A stretch of 64,000 bases of DNA from Streptomyces griseorubiginosus (GTDB lineage: Bacteria > Actinomycetota > Actinomycetes > Streptomycetales > Streptomycetaceae). Position 1 is the stretch's first letter. Each line of letters starts with the position of its first letter. A program made the position numbers and the translations under genes. Shown here piece by piece: positions 32,540 to 40,472 of this stretch. The stretch is from positions 935,328 through 999,327 of the forward strand of contig NZ_KQ948736.1 in the NCBI RefSeq assembly GCF_001514195.1, in the 5' to 3' direction. The notes under the pieces were generated by a model. That model worked only from the letters and a program-made list of their open reading frames with translations. It was not told the origin of the DNA and did no database searches.

Positions 32540-34810
32540 ATGGGGAACGGAGACACAAGGGTGCGTGGTCTGGCCGCCCGGGCCGGCGGCTGGAGCGCAC
32601 GGCACCGATGGGCTGCCGTCGGGATCTGGGTGCTGTTCGTCGTCCTGGCGATGGGACTCGGCTCGGCCGCGGGCCGGGTCGACGTCAAGGACAGCGACCA
32701 GCTGAAGGGGGAGACCCACACCGCCGCGAAGATCATCGAGGACGCCGGGATCGACGAGCCGGCCAGTGAGACGGTGCTGATCCAGGCCAAGGACGCCGGC
32801 GGCAAGGCGACCGACGCGGACTTCAGGGCCGCCGTCGCCGCGGTCATGAAGGCGGTCGAGGGCACCGGCAAGGTCACCGACGTGACCTCGCCGTACGACA
32901 CCAGGACGATCTCGAAGGACGGCCGCAGCGCGCTCGTGCAGTTCGACATGCGCGGTGACGCGGACACCGCGGGCGACCGGGTCGAGCCGGTGCTGAAGGC
33001 CGTCGAGGGGGTGCAGAAGGAGCACGGGTCGCTGCGGATCGAGGAGATCGGCGGCGCGAGCATGCAGAAGACGTTCTCCGACGCGTTCGGCGACGACTTC
33101 GAGAAGGCCGAGCTCTCCGCCGTGCCGGTGGCGCTCGGCATCCTGCTCATCGCCTTCGGCGCGCTGGTCGCGGCCCTGCTGCCGGTGCTGCTCGCGGTCA
33201 GCGCGATCATGGCGACGATGGGTCTGATGGGCATCGTCAGCCATGTGATGCCGATGAGCGACACCGCCAACTCGGTGATGCTGCTGGTCGGTCTGGCCGT
33301 GGGTGTCGACTACTGCCTGTTCTATCTGCGCCGTGAGCGCGAGGAGCGGCAGGCCGGGCGGGACTCGCAGACGGCCCTGAGGATCGCCGCCGCGACCAGC
33401 GGCCGCGCGATCATCGTCTCGGGTGTCACGGTGTGCGTGGCGATGGCGGGGATGCTGTTCACCGGGCTCGCCGAGTTCGAGGCGATGGGCCTGGCCTCAC
33501 TGATGGTCGTGGCGGTCGCCATGGTCGGGTCCGTGACCGTGCTGCCCGCGCTGCTCTCGCTCCTCGGCGAGCGGGTGGAGAAGGGCAAGATCCCCTGGCT
33601 GCACCCGGAGAGCCGGCTGCGCCGCAAGCGGGCCGGGGCCGGGAACCGGGAGAGCCGCTTCTGGACCGCTGTGCTGAAGGGCGTCCTCGCCAAGCCCCTC
33701 GTCTGCGTCGTGGTCGCGGCCGGTGCCCTGCTCGCCATCGCGGCGCCCGCGCTCGGCATGAAGACCCAGAACCTCACCCTGGACCAGGAGTTCGGCGACT
33801 CGCTGCCGATCGTGCAGACCTACAACCGGGTCAACGCCTCCTTCCCCGGCGGTTCCGAGCCGGCCGAGGTGGTCGTCAAGGCCGCTGACATCAACGCACC
33901 CGAAGTCACCGCCGCACTGGCCGACTTCAAGGCGCGGGCGATCTCCTCGGGCGCCTCCCGGGGCCCGGTCGAGATCAAGCTGCACGACGCGCAGAACCTC
34001 GCCTTCGTCTACGTCCCGCTGGTGGGCGGCTCCGACTTCGACAAGGCCGGTCAGAGCCTGGACAAGCTGCGCGACGAGGTCCGTCCGGCCACGCTCGGCA
34101 AGGTCGAAGGGCTCCAGGCGCCGATCACCGGTCAGGTCGCCGGGTCCAAGGACTTCAACGACCAGCTGACCGGGGCGGTCGTCCCGGTGTTCGCGTTCGT
34201 CGTGATCTTCGCCTTCGTGCTGATGCTGCTGTCGTTCCGCTCGCTGACCGTCGCGATCACCTCGATCGTGCTCAACCTGCTGTCGGTGGGCGCGGCCTAC
34301 GGCATCCTCGTCGCGGTCTTCCAGCACGGCTGGGGCGCGTCCCTGGTGGGCGCTGAGGGCGTCGGGGCCATCATCACCTGGCTGCCGCTGTTCCTCTTCG
34401 TGATCCTGTTCGGTCTGTCGATGGACTACCACGTGTTCGTGGTCTCGCGGATCCGCGAGGCGCGGCTGCGGGGCCGTACGACGAAGGACGCGATCCAGCA
34501 CGGGGTGGTCACCACGGCCGGTGTCGTCACCAGCGCGGCCGTCATCATGGTCGCCGTGTTCGCGATCTTCGGGACTCTCTCCATGCAGTCCATGAAGCAG
34601 ATGGGCGTGGGCCTCGCGGCCGCGGTGCTCATCGACGCCACGATCATCCGGGGTGTGCTGCTCCCGGCGGTCATGGCACTGCTCGGCGAGCGCAACTGGT
34701 ACCTGCCGAAGTGGCTGAACCGGCTGCCGGACCTCACCCACGACGAGTCCGCGGACGCCGTGGCGGCGCCCGCGGCCCGGGACGACGAGGGTGAGCGGGT
34801 ACGGGTCTGA
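32540..34810 (+). CDS. MMPL-family RND-type transporter
   Basis: 756 residues, the usual size for actinobacterial MMPL exporters. One N-terminal helix, a first extracytoplasmic domain (to about residue 185), five helices with GVDYCLFYLRREREER (Asp-Tyr pair of the proton relay), a loop, then the second half with its own periplasmic domain and GLSMDYHVFVVSRIREAR. ATG 32540 follows GAGGGGGC; an upstream GTG at 32495 lacks support. Substrate unknown (lipid, siderophore or drug). Terminated by a shared hairpin facing the glycosyltransferase gene. Confidence 0.9.
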   Translation: MGNGDTRVRGLAARAGGWSARHRWAAVGIWVLFVVLAMGLGSAAGRVDVKDSDQLKGETHTAAKIIEDAGIDEPASETVLIQAKDAGGKATDADFRAAVAAVMKAVEGTGKVTDVTSPYDTRTISKDGRSALVQFDMRGDADTAGDRVEPVLKAVEGVQKEHGSLRIEEIGGASMQKTFSDAFGDDFEKAELSAVPVALGILLIAFGALVAALLPVLLAVSAIMATMGLMGIVSHVMPMSDTANSVMLLVGLAVGVDYCLFYLRREREERQAGRDSQTALRIAAATSGRAIIVSGVTVCVAMAGMLFTGLAEFEAMGLASLMVVAVAMVGSVTVLPALLSLLGERVEKGKIPWLHPESRLRRKRAGAGNRESRFWTAVLKGVLAKPLVCVVVAAGALLAIAAPALGMKTQNLTLDQEFGDSLPIVQTYNRVNASFPGGSEPAEVVVKAADINAPEVTAALADFKARAISSGASRGPVEIKLHDAQNLAFVYVPLVGGSDFDKAGQSLDKLRDEVRPATLGKVEGLQAPITGQVAGSKDFNDQLTGAVVPVFAFVVIFAFVLMLLSFRSLTVAITSIVLNLLSVGAAYGILVAVFQHGWGASLVGAEGVGAIITWLPLFLFVILFGLSMDYHVFVVSRIREARLRGRTTKDAIQHGVVTTAGVVTSAAVIMVAVFAIFGTLSMQSMKQMGVGLAAAVLIDATIIRGVLLPAVMALLGERNWYLPKWLNRLPDLTHDESADAVAAPAARDDEGERVRV

Positions 34811-34848
34811 GCCCCTCCCTCTTCGGCAGGGCCGAACCCCCTGATACC

Positions 34849-34885
34849 GAGGGCCCGTTGGCGACCGGGGTGCCAACGGGCCCTC
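34849..34885. terminator. Perfect 14-bp bidirectional terminator
   Basis: GAGGGCCCGTTGGC (34849-34862) and its exact complement (34872-34885) surround a 9-nt loop, between the convergent MMPL gene and glycosyltransferase gene. Confidence 0.82.
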
Positions 34886-34887
34886 AC

Positions 34888-36081
34888 TCATGCGCGCAGT
34901 GCGGCCTCGATCAGATCGGCCGCCCGACGCGTGCCGCCCTCCTGGGCCATCTCCGCCTGAACCTCCTTGAGCCTCCTGGCGACTTCGGGGTCGTCGACGA
35001 GTGCGAGCGCGGCCGCACGCAGTGCCTCGGCGGTGGCGTCCTCGGTGTCGATCCGCCGGGCGACCCCGAGGGCGCCGAGCATGTCCGCGTTGCCGAACTG
35101 GTCCACGGCCTGCGGTACGGCGATCATCGGTGTGGCGGTCGCCAGTCCCTCCTGGCTGCCGCCCGCACCCGCGTGGGTGACGAACAGGTCGGCCTGCCTG
35201 AGGATCGCCAACTGCGGTACCCACGAGCGCACTTCGACGTTGTCCGGTACGGCACCCAGGTCGGCCGGGGCCACGTGCGCGCCGATCTGGAGCACGAGGT
35301 GCCAGCCGGGTAGGTCGCCGAAGGCCCGCAGGCACTCCTTGTAGAAGTCGGGCCGCTTGGTGAAGGAGGAGCCGAGGGAGACGAGCACCACCTTCTCGGC
35401 CGCGTCCGGCCGCCGCCACTCCCCCTGCGCGGCGCGGTCGCCCTGACAGGCGCCGACGAAGGTGTACACCGTTTCGTCGACCCGGTCGGCGTGGGGCTGG
35501 AGCGCCTTCGGGATCAGGACGAGGGAGCGGTCGGGGCGGCCGACGAAGGGATCCGGGTGCATGGCGATCCCGTTCTCCTCCAACCACCCCTGGAAACGGG
35601 CGTAGTAGGCCTGGCCCCGTTCGGTGCTCCTCGGCCCGGCCCACAGTGGCTCGGCGACCTCCTCCTCGTATCCCTCCCAGGCGACGAGGTTCGGCGAGAG
35701 GGAGATCGCCGGCACGCCCCAGCGATGGGCGAGGATCCGGGCCGGGTAGGCGGTGATGTCGTGCAGGACGAGATCCGGTGCGTCGCCGTCGTAGGCCTCG
35801 GCGAGCTGGGGCAGGGCCTGGACGGCGTCGTCCAGGAAGAGCTCCACGTGGTCGAGCAGCTCGCTCCCCCAGGCCGACGGGTCGTCGTCGGGCCCGGGCA
35901 GCGTGGAGTTCCAGGGCTTCACCTCCGCCCCGGTCTCGGCGACCTTCTCGGCGAGCAGCGGCGGAATGGCGTACGTGACCCGGTGCCCGCGCGCGACGAG
36001 TTCCCGGATCACTTCCAGACTGGGGTTCACGTGGCCGTGGTTGGCGGTGGAGAACATGGCGATGTGCGAGCGACTGGTCAT
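34888..36081 (-). CDS. mgt: Macrolide glycosyltransferase (MGT family)
   Basis: 397 residues, GT-B fold. The N terminus MTSRSHIAMFSTANHGHVNP is the acceptor half. The C-terminal donor site is VSLGSSF, RSWVPQLAILRQADLFVTHA, then GAGGSQEGLATATPMIAVPQ, the PSPG-like nucleotide-sugar loop. It inactivates macrolides by glucosylating the desosamine 2'-OH, by homology with S. lividans Mgt. It directly follows an Erm methylase gene, the lrm-mgt order known from S. lividans. ATG 36081 lies 7 nt from a -10 hexamer, so the message is probably leaderless. Confidence 0.88.
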   Translation of the reverse strand: MTSRSHIAMFSTANHGHVNPSLEVIRELVARGHRVTYAIPPLLAEKVAETGAEVKPWNSTLPGPDDDPSAWGSELLDHVELFLDDAVQALPQLAEAYDGDAPDLVLHDITAYPARILAHRWGVPAISLSPNLVAWEGYEEEVAEPLWAGPRSTERGQAYYARFQGWLEENGIAMHPDPFVGRPDRSLVLIPKALQPHADRVDETVYTFVGACQGDRAAQGEWRRPDAAEKVVLVSLGSSFTKRPDFYKECLRAFGDLPGWHLVLQIGAHVAPADLGAVPDNVEVRSWVPQLAILRQADLFVTHAGAGGSQEGLATATPMIAVPQAVDQFGNADMLGALGVARRIDTEDATAEALRAAALALVDDPEVARRLKEVQAEMAQEGGTRRAADLIEAALRA

Positions 36082-36088
36082 GCCGGAG

Positions 36089-36118
36089 AGCATAGGCGAG
36101 ACGAGACGTCTCGTCCAA
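36089..36118 (-). promoter_or_regulatory. mgt promoter with a 16-bp palindrome in its spacer
   Basis: On the minus strand -35 TTGGAC (36113-36118) and -10 TATGCT (36089-36094) are 18 nt apart, and ATG 36081 follows 7 nt later. The spacer and -35 hold the perfect palindrome GACGAGACGTCTCGTC (36100-36115), ideal for TetR-type repression. AT-rich AATACA directly before the -35 resembles WhiB7/WblC-dependent promoters. Confidence 0.68.
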
Positions 36119-36125
36119 TGTATTG

Positions 36126-36206
36126 GCCTCATGAGACGCGCACCTCGTGCTCGCCTCATGAGACGCGCACCTCGTGCCGGCCTCATGAGGCGAGCACCTC
36201 GTGAAT
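36126..36206. repeat. 27-nt unit, three copies, spanning the erm stop codon
   Basis: Units start at 36126, 36153 and 36180, each GCCTCATGAGACGCGCACCT followed by CGTG and three variable bases. The third holds the end of the Erm gene. Read on the minus strand each unit repeats the codons for Glu-Val-x-x-Ser-stop, and 27 is a multiple of three, so an earlier stop readthrough would stay in frame. Confidence 0.88.
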
Positions 36207-36956
36207 CCGCAGCCAGGACTCGGGCGGCACCTCCCCCACCAGCACTCCCCGAACGAGTCCGGCGCGCCGGAACGCCTCGTCCACCCGGTGCCGTCGGTGC
36301 TCCCGGCGCAGAGACGCGTGCAGCGAACCGCCGACCCCCGAGAACCCGAGTTCCACCAGCCGTCGCCAGCCGTGCAGGGACGCGGGGGTGAGAAGCGGGG
36401 CACGGCGACGCTCGATCCGGACGATCCCGGCGTCGACGCGAGGCACGGGACGAAAGCTGTACCGCCCGACCCGCCCCAGCAGCCGCCACTCGTACCGGGG
36501 CCAGCTCAGCACCGTCAGCAGGGTCCAGCTCCCGTAGTCCCCGGTCCGTTTGCGTGCGTACTCGAGCTGGGTGAGGAGGGTCGCGTCGGTGAGGGCCGGT
36601 GCGCGCAGACACCAGTCGACGACGGCCGACGTACGGGAGAACGGCACGTTGCCGACGACGGAGAAAGGCGTCCGGGGAGGCCGCGCCCGGAGGAAGTCCC
36701 CGGCCACGACCCGGACTTGGGGCAGGGCGGAGAAGCGTGCGGTCAGGGTCGGCACGAGCCGGTCGTCGATCTCGTACGCCAGCAACCGACGGCATCGCGG
36801 AGCGAGATGCTCGGTCAAGGCGCCTTTCCCGGCACCGACTTCGAGGAGCAACGCCTCGCGGTCGGACACGGCGATGTCGGCGAGGCGCGCGGCGGCGCGG
36901 GGGTCGGTGAGGAAGTTCTGCGAGAGCGCGCGAGAAACGCGCGAGGGGCGGGCCAT
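36183..36956 (-). CDS. lrm: 23S rRNA (adenine-N6)-methyltransferase, Erm family
   Basis: 257 residues. SAM-dependent Erm methylase acting on A2058 of 23S rRNA and protecting ribosomes from macrolides/lincosamides. Motifs in order: RALSQNFLTDPRAAARLADI, SAM site LLEVGAGKGALTEHLAP, LAYEIDDRL, VAGDFLRA and catalytic NVPFSRTSAVVDW (N-V-P-F). By homology and by the adjacent mgt it corresponds to S. lividans lrm (ErmO), a monomethylating, drug-inducible enzyme. AAGGAC lies 9 nt before ATG 36956. The long leader and its alternative hairpins point to induction by attenuation. Confidence 0.9.
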   Translation of the reverse strand: MARPSRVSRALSQNFLTDPRAAARLADIAVSDREALLLEVGAGKGALTEHLAPRCRRLLAYEIDDRLVPTLTARFSALPQVRVVAGDFLRARPPRTPFSVVGNVPFSRTSAVVDWCLRAPALTDATLLTQLEYARKRTGDYGSWTLLTVLSWPRYEWRLLGRVGRYSFRPVPRVDAGIVRIERRRAPLLTPASLHGWRRLVELGFSGVGGSLHASLRREHRRHRVDEAFRRAGLVRGVLVGEVPPESWLRIHEVLAS

Positions 36957-36971
36957 GGCCTGCGGTCCTTG

Positions 36972-37101
36972 TCTTCCGGGAGCGGAGAAGGGCAGACGAA
37001 GGCCCTGACCGGAAGAACAGGAGAGTGAGTGAGGAACGAACCAGGCCGCGTGCGGTCAGCGGCGGTGGGCGTGGCTCCCCGGACCGGTCAGGGCTCCGGG
37101 G
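36972..37101 (-). promoter_or_regulatory. Candidate erm attenuator: competing hairpins before the erm ribosome site
   Basis: Pairings on the minus-strand RNA: CCCCGGA/TCCGGGG (37077-37083 with 37095-37101) forms a stem whose 11-nt loop (37084-37094) is the exact complement of 37002-37012. That second region also overlaps 37009-37016, which pairs perfectly (8 bp) with 36972-36979, one nt from the erm Shine-Dalgarno (36966-36970). The loop pairing and the ribosome-site hairpin exclude each other, as in erm attenuators. Confidence 0.62.
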
Positions 37102-37175
37102 CCACGGCGCTTCCGCTGGGAATGCGCACTGCCCCGGCCGAGACCGGTCGAGATGATCGCGTTGTTCGCTGCCAC
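37056..37175 (-). CDS. Candidate erm leader peptide (39 aa)
   Basis: A 39-codon frame starting at GTG 37175 (VAANNAIISTGLGRGSAHSQ, then RKRRGPGALT and an ending HAHRR) lies between the erm promoter and gene. GTG is 7 nt after the -10, so a leaderless start is likely. Codons 25-33 overlap the first hairpin of the attenuator, the arrangement needed for drug-stalled ribosomes to change RNA folding. It is not similar to any leader peptide I know. Confidence 0.5.
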   Translation of the reverse strand: MAANNAIISTGLGRGSAHSQRKRRGPGALTGPGSHAHRR

Positions 37176-37182
37176 GGACGGA

Positions 37183-37220
37183 ACGCTAGGCGGGCCCCGT
37201 CGGCCCGGGCAACCGGTTTT
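37183..37220 (-). promoter_or_regulatory. erm promoter, possibly WblC-dependent
   Basis: Minus strand: -35 TTGCCC (37207-37212), 18-nt spacer, -10 TAGCGT (37183-37188), then 7 nt to the leader GTG. AAAA (37217-37220) lies four nt before the -35; an AT-rich block at that position is the mark of WhiB7/WblC target promoters, which control intrinsic antibiotic resistance in actinomycetes. The promoter abuts the upstream sugar-binding-protein stop codon. Confidence 0.55.
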
Positions 37221-38509
37221 CAGCGCTGGTAGCGGGCGAGCACCAGGTTTCCGTCGTCCTCCAGCCGTTTCCGCAGCTCACCGAGGCCGATGGCGCCGCT
37301 GTAGTACTCCTGGAGGGCGGGGGTGGCCACCTTGTCCTTCCACTCGGGGTAGCCGCGCACGGACTGTGCGGGCGCCGGGCGGAGGTGCGGGGCGAGGGCG
37401 GTTCCGGTCGCCCAGCCGTCCTTCGCGGTGTGCAGGGCGGGGTCGGCGAGGGCCTGCGTGCCGGTCGGCAGCATCCAGTCGCCGAGCGCCAGCCGGACCA
37501 TGTTCTCCGGCCGGAGGAGGAAGTCGATGAACGCGGCGGCCTCCTTCTTGTGCGGGCTGTCCGCGGCGACGGACAGGGTCTGCGGGCTGACGCCCTGGGT
37601 GAGCCCGTCGGCGCCGGCCGGGGCGGGCAGCACCTGCCACCGGAACCCCTTGGGCGCCTGTTGTGCGATCTGCTGGCGGTAGGAGAAGCCGAGCGGGACC
37701 ATCGCGTACTTGCCGCCGAAGAATCCGGGCAGGGTGTCGGAGCCGCCGCTGCCGAGGGTGGTGGGTGACGCGCTGCGGTCGGTGTTCGCCTGGTCGTGGA
37801 TCGTGCGCGGCACGGTCTCGTCGGCCTGCTCGAAGCGGATGGTCACCTTGCCGTCGGCATCCCGGTGGAAGAGCTGTCCGCCCGCCGACAGGGAGAGGTT
37901 GAGGGTCGCGGAGACGGGCTCCTTGAGCGGCCAGGCCACGCCGTATCTCCCGGCACCGCTGAGCCGTGCGGTGATCTGCCGGAACTCCGCCCAGCTCCAG
38001 GGGTGTTCAACGGTCGGGACGCGTACGCCGGACTCCTTCAGCCATGTGGCGTTGACGATCAGGACGCGGGGTTCCTGGAGGAAGGGCACGCCGTACACCC
38101 CGTCGCCGAAGGTGGTGGTGTCCCAACTGTGCTGTGGAATCGCGGACTTGAGGCGGTGGGGCAGCAGGTCGCTCAGGTCGGCGAGGTAACCGCCGTAGGC
38201 GAAGTCCGCGAGGTCGTCGGAGGCGTCGTGGATGATGTCCGGCGCCTCCCCGCCCTCGAAGGAGGTGAGCAGCTGGTCGTGGACGCTGTCCCAACTCCCC
38301 TGCACGTACTCGACCTTGACCCCAGCGTGGGTCGCGTTCCACTCCTTCACGAGTGCCTTGTTGGCCTCGACGGACTCCTCCTGCCAGGCGAGGGACTGGA
38401 AGCGGAGGGTGACAGGTCCCGTGCCGGAGCCGCCGGTGCCGTGGGTGCAGCCGGCGAGCAGCAGCATCAGGACGACGATCCACCGTGCGCGCATCAGCTC
38501 TTCACGCAT
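37220..38509 (-). CDS. Sugar ABC transporter substrate-binding lipoprotein
   Basis: 429 residues. Short lipoprotein signal (RARWIVVLMLLLAGC, lipobox LAGC) then a family-1 solute-binding fold: VTLRFQSLAWQEESVEANKA, AHAG-type lobe, PDIIHDASDDLADFAYGGYL, FLQEPRVLIVNATWLKESGV, and C-terminal AAFIDFLLRPENMVRLALGD. Two starts exist because of a 15-bp duplication at the gene's head: ATG 38509, overlapping the permease stop as TGATG, or ATG 38494. Binds a sugar or oligosaccharide outside the cell. Confidence 0.87.
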   Translation of the reverse strand: MREELMRARWIVVLMLLLAGCTHGTGGSGTGPVTLRFQSLAWQEESVEANKALVKEWNATHAGVKVEYVQGSWDSVHDQLLTSFEGGEAPDIIHDASDDLADFAYGGYLADLSDLLPHRLKSAIPQHSWDTTTFGDGVYGVPFLQEPRVLIVNATWLKESGVRVPTVEHPWSWAEFRQITARLSGAGRYGVAWPLKEPVSATLNLSLSAGGQLFHRDADGKVTIRFEQADETVPRTIHDQANTDRSASPTTLGSGGSDTLPGFFGGKYAMVPLGFSYRQQIAQQAPKGFRWQVLPAPAGADGLTQGVSPQTLSVAADSPHKKEAAAFIDFLLRPENMVRLALGDWMLPTGTQALADPALHTAKDGWATGTALAPHLRPAPAQSVRGYPEWKDKVATPALQEYYSGAIGLGELRKRLEDDGNLVLARYQR

Positions 38510-38520
38510 CAGCTCTTCAC
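38491..38520. repeat. Exact 15-bp tandem duplication at a stop/start junction
   Basis: GCATCAGCTCTTCAC occurs at 38491-38505 and again at 38506-38520. On the minus strand each copy contains TGATG, so the permease stop and the binding-protein start were duplicated together, giving two equivalent starts and five extra codons. Confidence 0.85.
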
Positions 38521-39342
38521 CGCCCCGGCCAGCATGCCGCCTGTGATCCGCCGTTGGATGATCGCGAAGATGATCAGCGAGGGAAGGGTGGCGAGGAAGG
38601 CCGCCGCCGCGAGCGGTCCCAGGTCGGCGACGCCCTCCGCGCCGATGAAGTGGGTGAGGACCACCGGCAGGGTCTGTTTCTCCGGGGTCTTCAGCAGGAC
38701 CAGCGCGAAGAAGAACTCGTTCCACGCGGTGATGAAGGCGAACAGCGCCGTCGCCACGATCCCCGGCGCGAGCAGCGGCGCCGTCACCGACACCAGGGTC
38801 CTGAGGCGTCCGGCCCCGTCGACGGCAGCGGCCTCCTCCAGCTCGCCCGGCACGGCACGGACGTATCCGACGAGCATCCACAGCGCGAACGGCAGCGCCC
38901 ACACGACGTACACCATCACCAGCCCCGCCAGGGAGTTGATCAGCCGCAGCTCCTTGAGCACCAGGAACAGCGGGATGATCACCAGCACCAGCGGGAAGGC
39001 CTGGCTGACCACCACCCAGCCGGTGGCTGCCTTCGCGAGCCGGGTGCGCTGCCGGGCCATGACGTAGGCGAGCGGCGTCGCGATCAGTACGGCGATCACG
39101 GCGGCGGCGAGTGCGGCCAGCAGGGAGTTGCCCGCGGCGCGCAGCAGGGGCTGTTCGTCGAAGGCCTGGCGGAAGTTGTCGAGGGTGGGGTGCCGCGGGA
39201 TCCAGGTGGGGTGCGGACTGCCCAGCTCACGGGGGGACTTGAAGGCGGTGGAGACCAGCCAGAGGAAGGGGAAGGCGAGGAAGACGAGATATCCGAGGAG
39301 GGCGGCGTACTGGCCGACGCGGCCGGCGGCGCTGGTCCTCAT
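38509..39342 (-). CDS. Carbohydrate ABC transporter permease (MalG type)
   Basis: 277 residues, six membrane helices. EAA loop VPGELEEAAAVDGAGRLRTL, followed by VTAPLLAPGIVATALFAFIT; the N-terminal YLVFLAFPFLWLVSTAFKSP is typical of MalG-like proteins. Coupled to the other permease by a 4-nt overlap. No ATPase gene lies nearby; in Streptomyces such importers usually share the MsiK ATPase encoded elsewhere. Confidence 0.92.
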   Translation of the reverse strand: MRTSAAGRVGQYAALLGYLVFLAFPFLWLVSTAFKSPRELGSPHPTWIPRHPTLDNFRQAFDEQPLLRAAGNSLLAALAAAVIAVLIATPLAYVMARQRTRLAKAATGWVVVSQAFPLVLVIIPLFLVLKELRLINSLAGLVMVYVVWALPFALWMLVGYVRAVPGELEEAAAVDGAGRLRTLVSVTAPLLAPGIVATALFAFITAWNEFFFALVLLKTPEKQTLPVVLTHFIGAEGVADLGPLAAAAFLATLPSLIIFAIIQRRITGGMLAGAVKS

Positions 39343-40271
39343 GCCTCGTCACCTGCCTTGATCCGGCCCACCAGGAAGAGCGCGAGGAGCAGGGAGATCA
39401 CCGCGACCATCACGAGCCCCATCGCGGCCGCGTAACCGAACTGTCCGTAGCGGAAGGCCTCTTCGTAGGCGAAGAGCATCGGGAGACGGGTCCGGCCACC
39501 GGGACCGCCGCTGGTCAGCACGTACACCAGGGCGAACGAGTTGAAGTTCCAGATGAAGTTCAGCGCGGTGATCGCGAGCGCGACCGGTCTCAGGGCGGGC
39601 CAGGTGACCGCGCGGAAGCGGCGCCAGGCGCCCGCGCCGTCCATCGCGGCGGCCTCGTGCAGTTCGTGCGGGGTGTTCTGGAGGCCGGCGAGCAGCGTGA
39701 CCGTCGTCTGGGGCATCCCGGCCCAGACCCCCACGACGATCACGGCGGGCAGCGCGGTGGACAGGCCGCTCAGCCAGTCCCGGCCGTCACCGAGGCCGAG
39801 GGTGCGCAGCGTCTCGTTGAGGACACCGGCGTCCGGGTTGTAGACGAGCCGCCACATCACCCCGACGACGACCTCCGGCATGGCCCACGGGATGATCGCG
39901 AGGGCACGGGCGAGCCAGCGCAGTTTGAGGTCCTGGTCGAGGAGCAGGGCGAGCCCGAGCGCCAGCAGGAACTGCGGGACGGTCACGCCGACCGCCCACA
40001 CCAGACCGATCCGGAACGACTCCCAGAACAGTGTGTCGTGCAGCAGGTCCTGGAAGTTCAGGCCGCCGATCCACTGCGTGGCCCGGGTCCGGCCGGACTG
40101 GGCGTCGGTGAAGGCCAGCAGGATCCCGTAGAGCAGGGGCCCCACGCTGAGCACCAGGATCGGGATCAGCGCGGGCAGGACCAGGAACCAGGCGCCACGG
40201 TCGGAACTCCGCCTGCTCCCGGCGTGCGGGGCGTCCCGCGCCGGCCGCTTCGTCGCGGTCACCACTGTCAC
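39339..40271 (-). CDS. Carbohydrate ABC transporter permease (MalF type)
   Basis: 310 residues. Six helices with VLPALIPILVLSVGPLLYGI near the N terminus and the EAA loop PHELHEAAAMDGAGAWRRFR before VTWPALRPVALAIT. GTG start at 40271. First gene of a three-gene sugar import operon (MalF-like, MalG-like, binding protein), order reversed from the common binding-protein-first layout. No local regulator is adjacent. Confidence 0.92.
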   Translation of the reverse strand: MTVVTATKRPARDAPHAGSRRSSDRGAWFLVLPALIPILVLSVGPLLYGILLAFTDAQSGRTRATQWIGGLNFQDLLHDTLFWESFRIGLVWAVGVTVPQFLLALGLALLLDQDLKLRWLARALAIIPWAMPEVVVGVMWRLVYNPDAGVLNETLRTLGLGDGRDWLSGLSTALPAVIVVGVWAGMPQTTVTLLAGLQNTPHELHEAAAMDGAGAWRRFRAVTWPALRPVALAITALNFIWNFNSFALVYVLTSGGPGGRTRLPMLFAYEEAFRYGQFGYAAAMGLVMVAVISLLLALFLVGRIKAGDEA

Positions 40272-40472
40272 GTGATCGGCTCCTTCGCGCGGCTCGTGAC
40301 GGTCCGGGTCCAGGTGGGCCCCGTCATGGTCGTGACCACGCCGTGCCCCGTCAAGACTCCGCGCACACGGGCCGACCTGTGCTGATGCGAGACTGGCCGA
40401 TGATTGGCCCGATCACGCCGTTCCCGCCGGCGTGGGCGAGCACGCGGACCTACGGCGACTGGAGGCCGGACC

